From Hemileia vastatrix (lineage: Eukaryota; Basidiomycota; Pucciniomycetes; Pucciniales; Zaghouaniaceae): a stretch of DNA of 64,000 nucleotides. Position 1 is the stretch's first letter. Every line of letters starts with the position of its first letter. The stretch spans positions 40,294,797 through 40,358,796 of the forward strand of contig JASXTE010000004.1 in the NCBI GenBank assembly GCA_030280995.1, in the 5' to 3' direction. The notes under the pieces were generated by a model. The model saw only the letters and a program-made list of their open reading frames with translations, did not search any database and was not told where the DNA came from. Position numbers and translations under genes: made by a program. Below are positions 57,201 to 64,000 of this stretch, one piece after another.

Positions 57201-60080
57201 GCATCTCCTGCAAAAAGGAAAGATATTGAAGACAATATAAAATTCTTGTTGGAAATGGGTATTGTTGAAAAAGTGGACACAACACCTAAGTATTGTGTCA
57301 TTTCACCAGTATTAATCTCTTATGAAAAAGATAAGGCAAGATTATGCGGTGATTATAGAGCTCTGAATACATATACAGTAGATGATATTTACCCTCTACC
57401 AAGGATAGCTTCTATCCATGCTACCTTACAAGGAGCAAAATATATTTCCTGTCTGGATGGGAACAAGGGTTACCACCAGATTCCTGTGGAAAGAAATTCT
57501 CAAAATTACTTATTAATAACCACACATATGGGTATATATAAGTATGTGAGAATGCCATTTGGCCCAAAGAATGCCCCTTCAGTCTTCCAAAAATTGATGG
57601 ATAGTGTTTTTCATCAGGAAATGGTTGAAGGATGGCTATTGGTCTATATTGATGACATCATAGTGTTTTCAAAAACATATGATGAACATTTAAATCACCT
57701 GAAAAGAGTCTTTCAAAAAATGGATGAAATTAATATGACTATTGCATTAAAGAAATGTAAGTTTGGATTTCAATCCTTGAAAGTACTTGGACATGTTGTA
57801 TCTGGATTACAAATTTGTGTTGACCAGAATAAAGTGGCAGCAATTAAAAACATTGGGATACCTAAAGATGTAAAAGAGGTTCAAAGTTTTTTGGGTATGT
57901 GTGGATATTATAGACAATATATTAAAAATTACCAATCCATTGCAGCCCCTTTAACAACATTAATCAGGAAGAATGAAGCTTTCATTTGGAATAATGAAAG
58001 ACAACACGCCTTTAATAAATTAAAGGAATGTTTAATGTCAGCTCCAATATTGGGACTGCCAGATTTCACCCTACCTTTTATCTTGTACACTGATGCAAGT
58101 TTCATAGGTTTGGGTGCTGCTTTACAGCAAAAACAGATAATAAATGGAAAATTATCTGAAGTAGTTATCTGTTATATATCCAGAACCTTAAGAAAGACAG
58201 AATTAAGGTATGGTGCCACACAGCTAGAATGTTTAGCCGTGGTGTGGGCTTTGGAGAAACTTCATTACTATCTGGAAGACCAGAAGTTTGAACTTATAAC
58301 AGATTGCAGTGCAGTAAAATCATTACTAAACATGAAAACACCTAATAGGCACATGTTTAGATGGCAACTAGCTGTACAAGAGTACAGAGGAAGAATGAAA
58401 ATCACTCATAGAGCAGGAACATTGCATTCAAATGTGGATTTATTATCCAGAAGTCCTTTGCCAAATGATGCTGACAACCCAGCTTATGTACCTGAAAATG
58501 AGGTTATACATATATTTGGGATTTATATAGTGGATTTAGAAGAAGAGTTTATGCAAACTATATTGGAAAATTATTCATCTGATAAAGATTTGTCTAAACT
58601 ATCTACCATTCTTAATGATCCAACAAATGCCTCCATGAGTGCATTAATTAAAACCTTGCCTCCAAAGTATAAAAATGCGTTGGAAAAAGGTAAACTATCA
58701 ATTGAAGATGGATATATATATTACAGGAAAAAGTTAAGCAATGTAATAGTAATACCACCTTCTATGAAAGAGTTAATGTTGAGTACTTGTCATGATGACA
58801 TCTTAGCTGGTCATTTTGACTTTAACAAAACATTAACCAGAGTTAAAAATACAGCCTGGTGGATAAACATGAAAGAGGATGTACAAAAATACATTGAAAC
58901 ATGTGACTCTTGTCAGAAATCTAAAAGATTAACTGGGAAGAGAGCTGGATTGTTACAACAAATAGAGCAGCCAAAAGCTCCATGGGAAATTATAAACATG
59001 GATTTTGTAACTGGCTTGCCATTAGCAGGAAAAGAAAGTTTCAATTCTTGCTGGGTAATAGTGGATAGATTAACAAAAATGTGTAAGTTTATCCCTACCC
59101 ATAAAGAGGTATCTGCTAAAGACTTGGCGTTACTATGGTGGACTCAGATGATGAATACTGCTGGGTTCCCCAAAGCCATAATCTCTGACAGAGATCCTAA
59201 ATTTACTTCAGAGTTCTGGACATCTTTGATGGAAGTATCAGGTTGTCAATTAAAATTGTCTACAGCACACCATCCACAAACTGATGGGCTGGCTGAGAGG
59301 ATGATACAAACTCTAGAAGACATGATCAGAAGATATTGTGCCTTTGGATTAGAATACAAAGACAATGAGAAATTCACACATGACTGGGTAACATTAATTC
59401 CTGGCCTTGAATTTGCTTATAACAGCACAACTCATTCTGTAACAGAGAAGAAACCATTTGAACTCTGGCTGGGATATGTACCAAATACCCCAGTAAATCT
59501 TTTAAATAAACTACCAAGGTTGGATATACACCCTGGCACTAAATCCTTTATTCATATGCAACAAATGTGTAGAAAGCATGCAGAAGAATGCATCCAAAAA
59601 GCATTTGAATATGAAAAGAAAAGGTGGGACAAATCTCATAAAGAATTTGAATTTAAAAAGGGAGATGAAGTCCTCATATCAACACTACATTTTAACTTAC
59701 AAGGTAATGTTAAATTAAAGGATCCCTTTGTAGGACCTTTTGTAGTAAATAAAATGGTTGGGAATAATGCAGTGGAAGTCATATTATATGCTCCATATGA
59801 TAGGAAACATCCAGTTTTCCCTATCTCATTATTGAAACCTTACCATGCAAATGATCCTGACTTATTTCCAAAAAGAAGGGGAAGGCCTAAAAAGCAACCT
59901 GAAGAAATTGTGGAAAAAGCAGAGATTGAAAAAATACTCAAGAAAAGAATCCTTACTAAAGAAAAAGGAACTGAGTATTTACTAAGATTTAAAGGGAAAT
60001 CAAATGAATTTGATAAATGGATACCTGAAAAAGAAATTTCTAATTTATCCACCCTTCTTAAAAAATTTAAACAGAAATAA
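54207..60080 (+). CDS. Gag-pol-chromodomain polyprotein of the young gypsy, 1957 aa
   Basis: The ATG at 54207 (MCDNND) is the first in the frame. Domains in order: a low-complexity N-terminus with KPYNLRPR; a coiled-coil-rich stretch (about 295-390); a retrotransposon gag region (about 465-640) ending in the knuckle CYKCNEPWVKGHTC (about 688-701); retropepsin with DTGAAG (Asp793); RT with YIDDIIVFS (Asp1149, Asp1150). RNase H follows with YTDAS (Asp1296). Integrase has an HHCC finger and a catalytic core with Asp1599, Asp1661 and Glu1697 (D-x61-D-x35-E). A GPY/F-like module and a C-terminal chromodomain (about 1895-1957, with YLLRFKGK and WIPEKEI) close the frame. All catalytic residues are present and the frame is unbroken. 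Residues about 30-180 overlap a second frame that looks coding. Confidence 0.95.
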   Translation: MCDNNDIVSNKVKPYNLRPRAERPVTGHSNGGPGLSHNQQHSFNVSGGKGKAFKAGFNKENKKYFTRTSSLPIHPTEHLDNKSQQYSGPDQQSGKESSSRFHRSQPSSSGHKDSTTNSGTQQFHSNTSSPRGGPKNYCKQMEMGLVRPKLQQSSTAGLQQSPLQGKGKERQGKWDKTLVSHPTSYDQLYQPENKLLIGNEIDKEILDIIDKDLKDYSFEQNMLNLSLHEDNVNSFIDHQKNTINIKMESNELNLDPDNESSELDTEKIEYFLKENPMESKIISKLLLRIEKLEEFSKESNINTENVLLQLTQSLSTTANKLKIIENSNNELINENKRLKSEIRNLESKLEHSQNIMATIEGRVKLSFSNVNDTLTHVPVIKDRLQRVEIEVANILKNTETIKDNTSYVERVPVFMKHSDDKPMMEHEHSVMGSENIKSVKDEINDHLSKVSELLNIPQVREAKTSQKNWPKLDQYPSFDGDSKSDWQQFIQRIDNLKFSYKLPDEEITSKLISLFTDVALLWFESVLSEGINYSWNEWKALIERQFGGPKFRITQQRLYEKARYNPNAGDKPMVFLMNLIKIMKAMDQKMDYEEWKEKIIYKLPISVRDIIVARTETVRDTSGFINICNEILLNHKYETKYSNYRQSVEVVKPTTSKLPVEKKKPSAPLVPKRQENNTCYKCNEPWVKGHTCKKRINVIETSQNSEPSNHEDENVESSEDCKSNISYSDDENEIFVLEQDIMFLNDAIPHTDTSLTSIEEAEIIKDVSHDTYKITPIRAPIIICGKEMNAILDTGAAGSVVSLNALMKLDSKYQEKLEPVQTKNWRGFGSVLNPIGKYKTAVFFKYNNGYVRAVCEFVVMDNNNCSDWFIIGNDLLTKFGIKLDPANSCFTIGVNGKRKFKICSENSVYTISPREEQLQGGRTTNEVGELENEIQKASFSPQLSKIEQEDILRLIKSYPMAFAHGSNELGLVKDHEMKISLSCDLDNIPGSLKKKPYPASPAKRKDIEDNIKFLLEMGIVEKVDTTPKYCVISPVLISYEKDKARLCGDYRALNTYTVDDIYPLPRIASIHATLQGAKYISCLDGNKGYHQIPVERNSQNYLLITTHMGIYKYVRMPFGPKNAPSVFQKLMDSVFHQEMVEGWLLVYIDDIIVFSKTYDEHLNHLKRVFQKMDEINMTIALKKCKFGFQSLKVLGHVVSGLQICVDQNKVAAIKNIGIPKDVKEVQSFLGMCGYYRQYIKNYQSIAAPLTTLIRKNEAFIWNNERQHAFNKLKECLMSAPILGLPDFTLPFILYTDASFIGLGAALQQKQIINGKLSEVVICYISRTLRKTELRYGATQLECLAVVWALEKLHYYLEDQKFELITDCSAVKSLLNMKTPNRHMFRWQLAVQEYRGRMKITHRAGTLHSNVDLLSRSPLPNDADNPAYVPENEVIHIFGIYIVDLEEEFMQTILENYSSDKDLSKLSTILNDPTNASMSALIKTLPPKYKNALEKGKLSIEDGYIYYRKKLSNVIVIPPSMKELMLSTCHDDILAGHFDFNKTLTRVKNTAWWINMKEDVQKYIETCDSCQKSKRLTGKRAGLLQQIEQPKAPWEIINMDFVTGLPLAGKESFNSCWVIVDRLTKMCKFIPTHKEVSAKDLALLWWTQMMNTAGFPKAIISDRDPKFTSEFWTSLMEVSGCQLKLSTAHHPQTDGLAERMIQTLEDMIRRYCAFGLEYKDNEKFTHDWVTLIPGLEFAYNSTTHSVTEKKPFELWLGYVPNTPVNLLNKLPRLDIHPGTKSFIHMQQMCRKHAEECIQKAFEYEKKRWDKSHKEFEFKKGDEVLISTLHFNLQGNVKLKDPFVGPFVVNKMVGNNAVEVILYAPYDRKHPVFPISLLKPYHANDPDLFPKRRGRPKKQPEEIVEKAEIEKILKKRILTKEKGTEYLLRFKGKSNEFDKWIPEKEISNLSTLLKKFKQK
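54295..54744 (+). CDS. Overlapping 149-aa ORF within the gag start, possible accessory protein
   Basis: This lies in the +1 frame relative to the polyprotein, starts with a true ATG and ends with TAA. The product has a helical, heptad-like part (SLEEREKLLKQV, then QEQVHSLSTLLNTLTIRVNN, IVDQINNLEKRAAQGFIEV), a Pro-rich linker and a basic Gly-Arg tail (RGKARRGRGSGIRP), as in nucleic-acid-binding proteins. In the polyprotein frame the same 450 bases give a Ser/Gln/Gly/His-rich low-complexity run unlike the rest of the protein. The stretch is also richer in G and C than its surroundings, as two-frame constraint could cause. How it would be translated (leaky scanning from 54207, or frameshifting) is unknown. 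No family was recognised. Confidence 0.55.
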   Translation: MEGQDSPIINNTPSMSLEEREKLLKQVSIKKTKNTLQEQVHSLSTLLNTLTIRVNNIVDQINNLEKRAAQGFIEVNQALVDIKTQPPTVAPNNSIATPPAQEEDQKITVSKWKWDWYAQNYNNPQQQGSSSHPYRGKARRGRGSGIRPW

Positions 60081-60261
60081 ATTTCTGTTCAACCAGCTGA
60101 GGGGTTAAAAAACCAGTACTCATAATATTTTATTATGTTTTATTTCTTTAAAGTTGAATCTTTAATGCTACAGATTTATTCTGAATACCTGAAAATTACA
60201 AATTAATAAAATAAAATGTATAACTTATCATTTTTTTTATTGTTTTTTTTGGGTGGGCGAG
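60081..60261 (+). other. 3' untranslated part and polypurine tract
   Basis: After the TAA at 60078-60080 lie about 170 bp of AT-rich DNA and a T run, then GGGTGGGCGAG (60251-60261) immediately before the 3' LTR. A purine tract abutting the LTR is where plus-strand priming occurs in this class. Confidence 0.65.
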
Positions 60262-61761
60262 TGTCAGCCTGTATATCTCCAGGACTGAGTAAAAAGTAAC
60301 TATAAGTTATGTTAAACACATGAACTATACATGGGAATAATAAATGAGAGTACACAAATAGTATACATAAGTAAAATTATGATAATACACAAAAAATGCC
60401 ATTATAACACCTTATATACACGCATATATCCACCTTTTATAGGTCTTATGTACTTAATATTAAGTTGGAGTATGTTAGGGTAATCTTAAGAACCTTAAGT
60501 ATAAGGCTACATAATTTTTAAGTACACTTAAAGCTGTTATATTCATTGTTTTATGCAAAAAACAAGAAATGCGCTTTATTTCACTTAAAAGTTGACTATA
60601 TGCGCTATAAAATTGAGAATATCAAAATTGCACTTTGACAGATCAATTGGGCTCATTTAGAACTATTGATTTGGCTATTTAAATGCATAAAAATAACACT
60701 TTTCAAATTTGGTGTTTTTTATGCCAGAAATGGCTTCTGTGTACTGGCCACATACTGCCTGCTTTTTTCCCATGTGAATAGCTTCATTTTTAGCAAAGTT
60801 AGCTTTTTCACACTATAATTACCCCACATTCTACGCCCACTGTGGGGAAACACACTAAAATAGGCGACAGGCGCTTATTTAGTGTCCTAGCTTAATTAAT
60901 AATGCATTGACCCTGTTTATATGCACTAATTTCATTAATAACCTCACTCTTGGCACTTTATTTCATCACCACGCTTAAATTCGCCTAATTTTAGTCAAGG
61001 ATTTACCCGTGCAAGCGCCTGCCAAGAACTGCATGTAGTTACCCCACATCTCACGCTCTTTTTTAAGTTTTTGGGTGGTTTCTCAGTCAATTTTGGTTAT
61101 TTTTGAATGGGAATTTCATGTAGTATAATGTCAGGATTAGCCCCATTATTTCTACCTTCAATCCCCCTTATTATTAAGCTATTATTAACCTTAAAAAGTC
61201 TCCTTTAGTCCTTAATATTATTGTTTTATACGCATATACTCTCTTTTTGTCTTTTTCTTTAATTTTGATGGATTTCCCTTATTATTTCAGGATTTTGGCG
61301 GTTATTACTCTTCTAATTATGTCATGGGTCACTGGGAATGTTGATGGGAATGTCTATTAGTTGTTTAGAGGCGTTATTAACTGTGTATTGGGTGGTACAT
61401 CAAGGGAATCATTGGGGAACTCAGTGTGTATAAAAGGAGGAGGTTTTTGGGTTGTATTTCTTCATTCTTTATCATTACAATTAACCAATATAACCAAACC
61501 AATTACAATACATATCAATTAGTACTTTTATAAGACTTTTGAATAGTATCTGAATTTATATAATCTATTTTTCTACCAACTATAAAGATTGTAAGCCATA
61601 TATAAGAATAGTGAGAATTTTATTACTGAGACCTTTATATTTGATTATATTTTACAACTTAGTGGATTAGAACTACAGTATTCATATAGGACCATTAAAA
61701 TCTTCTAGACAACTGACTATTCAAGCTAGTTCACGTCCTTGTACTTGACCTTAGCCTGACA
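60262..61761 (+). repeat. 3' LTR of the young gypsy element
   Basis: It is 1500 bp, begins TGTCAG and ends CTGACA. It matches the 5' LTR base for base at an offset of 8223 with about eight differences, and is followed by the target copy GTTTA. Confidence 0.95.
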
Positions 61762-62391
61762 GTTTAATTAAAACAAATAAAATTATTTTCACACAAAAAA
61801 ATTCATGTAATCAATTTAACACAATATAAAGAAAATTTAATTAATTGCTTTGACTATTCAATTAATTCAATGGCTAGTTTAAATGAAACAAATAATTAAT
61901 TTAATGTTATTACTAATTAAAGTGAGAATTTAATACCATTTTATTAAATAAGTGTTTTAAATTATTTAATAATTTTTCTGACACAATTAAGGGTCAAAAA
62001 GGGCCCAATGTTTATGGATAATAATATATGACAAGTTTTTATTTAATATATAAATTTTATTAATTAATTTTTAATTACATCATAAGTTAACTTTATCATT
62101 ACCCTTATAATAAATTTTTATAAATAAATAATTATTAATTTATAAATATTAAATACATAAAAATGTGCAATGATTTTATAGAATATAATATATTTTTATG
62201 TGATAAATAATTTACTTTATACTAAAATTAATATAATAATTATTATACTTATTTATAAAATATTTATATAATTTTATTATTCAATAAAATATTTTATTTT
62301 AAATACATAAAATACATAATGTTATTCCCTTTTATGATTCCAATAAAGTATTATAAAAACTTACTGGACTCCTGAGACAGCCTGGATGACA
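61762..62391 (-). repeat. Older gypsy LTR, 5' part (minus strand)
   Basis: On the minus strand it starts TGTCATCCAGG at 62391, preceded by the purine tract AGAGTGAGGGTG (62403-62392). It runs through very AT-rich DNA to the insertion point of the young element, and continues at 52038 down to 51390. Its first 35 bases resemble the start of the young LTR (TGTCAGCC ... CTCCAGGACTGAGTAA versus TGTCATCC ... CAGGAGTCCAGTAA). Confidence 0.6.
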
Positions 62392-62423
62392 CACCCTCAC
62401 TCTAAAAAAACAATAAAAAAAAG

Positions 62424-64000
62424 CTAAGATTTCTTCTTTTTAAACTTTTTTAACAGAGTAAGAAGATTAGAAATTTCCCTTCCAGGTATCCATGCATCAT
62501 GTCCAGATGATTTGTTTTTATATCTCAATAAATATTCAATACCTCTTTCAGAAGTGATAATTCTATCATTGAGAATTTTAACAATTTTTGCAGTTTCTGT
62601 GACTTATTGAGGGTTTTCTTAGGTCTTCCCTTTCTTTTGGGAAATAATTCACTGTTGGAAGTTTAAGGTTTAAGCAAGGAAATGGGGAAAACAGGATGCT
62701 TTCTATCATATAGAGAATACAATACAACTTCTACTGCATCATCTCCAACCATTCTTTCTACAACAAATGATCCCACAAAAGGATCTTTTAATTTTTTGTT
62801 CCCCTGTAGACTAAAATGGAGAGTAGATTTTAACACTTCATCACCCTTGTTAAATGTGTATTTTTTATGGGATTTATTTCATCTTTTCTTTTCATATTCA
62901 TATGCCTTATCAATACATCTTTGAGCATGTTTTCTGCCTAGCTGTTGCATTTGCATAAAAGACTTTACAACAAAATGTAGTTCCAACATTGGTAATTTTT
63001 TATTCAGAATTTGAGCAGGAGTTTTTGGGAAATAACCTAACCAAAGTTCAAAAGGTTTTTTTCAGTGAAAGAATGAACAGTGATATTATAAGCAAATTCA
63101 AGACCTGACAATAGAGTAACCCAGTCATGAGTTGATCTGTCATTGTATTTATATTCTAATCCAAAGGCACAATACCTTCTAATCATATCTTCCAGAGTTT
63201 GAATCATTATTTCAGATAGACCATCAATCTGAGGATGGTGAGCTGTAGATAATTTCAACTCATAGCCACAAATATCCATCAAAGACATCCAAAATTTAGA
63301 TGTAATTTTTGGGTCTCTGTCAGAGATAATGTCTTTTGGAAATCCAACAATATTAAATATATATGACCATCATAAGAAAGCTAATTTATTTGTGGATACA
63401 TCTTTGTGGGTGGGAATAAATTTGCACATTTTGGTGAATCTATCCACTATTACCCAACAAGAGTTATAACTGTCTTTACCTGCTACAGGAAGACCAGTGA
63501 AAAAATACATGTTAATGATTTGCCAAGGAGAATCAGGTTCTTCAATATTTTGCAACAATCTTGCTTATTTACCTGTCAATCATTTATATTTTTGACAAGA
63601 ATCACAAGATTAAACATATAATTCAGTGTCCTCAGACATATTAGCTCACCAAGCAGTGTTTTTAATTCTGATTATGGTTTTCTCAAGATCAAAATGTCCT
63701 GCTAATATGTCATCACGACAAAGTTTTGAGATGGTTTCTTTCATTGAAGGAGGAATAACAATGAAATTTGTAAGTTTTCTCCTGTAATAAATATAACCAT
63801 CTTCAATGGAAAATCTTTCCCTTACTCAAAGCATTTTGGTACTTTGGAGGAAGAGTTTTTTTCAATGCTTGTATAGAAGAATTCTTCGAATCATTCAAGA
63901 TTGTAACAAATTAATTTAAGCCAGAATCTTTATCATATGAATCCAGAATTAATTGAAATAGTTCTTCCTCCATATCAACAATATATATACTATGAATATG
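62424..64000 (-). pseudogene. Decayed relative of the young gypsy: integrase to chromodomain
   Basis: From the window edge leftward the minus strand matches polyprotein residues about 1430 to the end: LPPKYQNAL-type linker text, the HHCC finger, the core (LPVAGKDSYNSCWVIVDRFT, then SDRDPK, then GLSEIMIQTLEDMIRRYCAF), the GPY/F-like module and a chromodomain ending LLKKFKKKKS before TAG at 62426-62424. Stops and frameshifts occur in several blocks. The first catalytic Asp of the core is Tyr (INMYF versus INMDF in the young copy). The element is cut by the right window edge; its 3' LTR is the split one at 51390-52038/61762-62391. Confidence 0.85.

Larger units (their letters stand above)
52039..61761 (+). 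mobile_element. Young, apparently complete Ty3/gypsy chromovirus-type element
   Basis: Two LTRs of exactly 1500 bp (52039-53538 and 60262-61761) differ at about eight positions by eye (about 99.5% identity). GTTTA is duplicated at the flanks (52034-52038 and 61762-61766). Between them are a primer-binding-like site, a leader, one open gag-pol-chromodomain frame (54207-60080) and a purine tract before the 3' LTR. No stop or frameshift was found. The near-identity of the LTRs means a recent insertion. A C-terminal chromodomain places it among chromoviruses, which in general target chromatin through that domain. A decayed relative lies on the minus strand at 62424-64000. Confidence 0.95.

Noticed and set aside
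1..64000. RIP (repeat-induced point mutation) as cause of the TG/CA excess
   Set aside because: The visible changes favour loss of CG specifically, as expected from CpG methylation, and the lineage suggested is a basidiomycete; without counting CA/TA ratios RIP cannot be claimed.

Overview
The window looks like one stretch of an AT-rich, transposon-packed fungal chromosome, most likely from a basidiomycete and perhaps a rust fungus. The evidence is short introns (66-80 bp) with GT/AG ends inside genes, Ty3/gypsy polyproteins with chromodomains, PIF/Harbinger DNA transposons with an intron-containing transposase, and a Tet-like 2OG-Fe(II) oxygenase remnant of a kind expanded in basidiomycetes. 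The species call is inference; no rRNA or tRNA gene was found to anchor it.

Layout. 1-1663: minus-strand LTR retroelement 5' end (LTR, leader, gag start). 1937-3028: an LTR-like repeat with a second copy at 16410-17502. 3240-6579 plus 13007-13350: one decayed plus-strand gypsy pol, split by PIF/Harbinger element A (6580-13003). Element A carries a broken transposase, a SANT/Myb-like ORF2 and a Tet-like oxygenase remnant. 13842-18712: PIF/Harbinger element B, largely filled with tandem repeats. 20226-20974 and 35340-38432: two halves of one minus-strand retroelement (gag body; gag start plus LTR). They are separated by a 14.4-kb TIR-bounded element (20975-35339) that carries about 8.6 kb of palindrome-bearing satellite (period about 607 bp). 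Nested in it is PIF/Harbinger element C (30475-34356), whose transposase is intact. The LTR half is itself split by a 1.9-kb element (36401-38284) of the same TIR family as the 14.4-kb one. 39523-40859: CACTA-like TIR element with an almost pure pyrimidine interior. 41557-43713: the only clear host gene, four exons, a probable secreted protein of unknown function, in a more CpG-rich island. 43930-48600: MITE, degenerate repeats and retroelement scraps. 48610-51389: two opposed gypsy fragments. 51390-64000: an old minus-strand gypsy inserted into the plus-strand fragment, and inside its LTR a young, apparently complete gypsy (52039-61761) with two 1500-bp LTRs and a 5-bp target duplication.

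How the parts work together. Only three units look potentially functional: the young gypsy (LTRs, primer site, a 1957-aa gag-pol-chromodomain frame, and an overlapping 149-aa frame that looks coding), the transposase of Harbinger C, and the host gene. The rest records layered insertion: at least three nesting levels at 49.7-64 kb and three at 20-38 kb. The strongest leads are the overlapping frame in the young gypsy, the 14.4-kb TIR element that carries a palindromic satellite, and the Tet-like oxygenase inside a Harbinger element.
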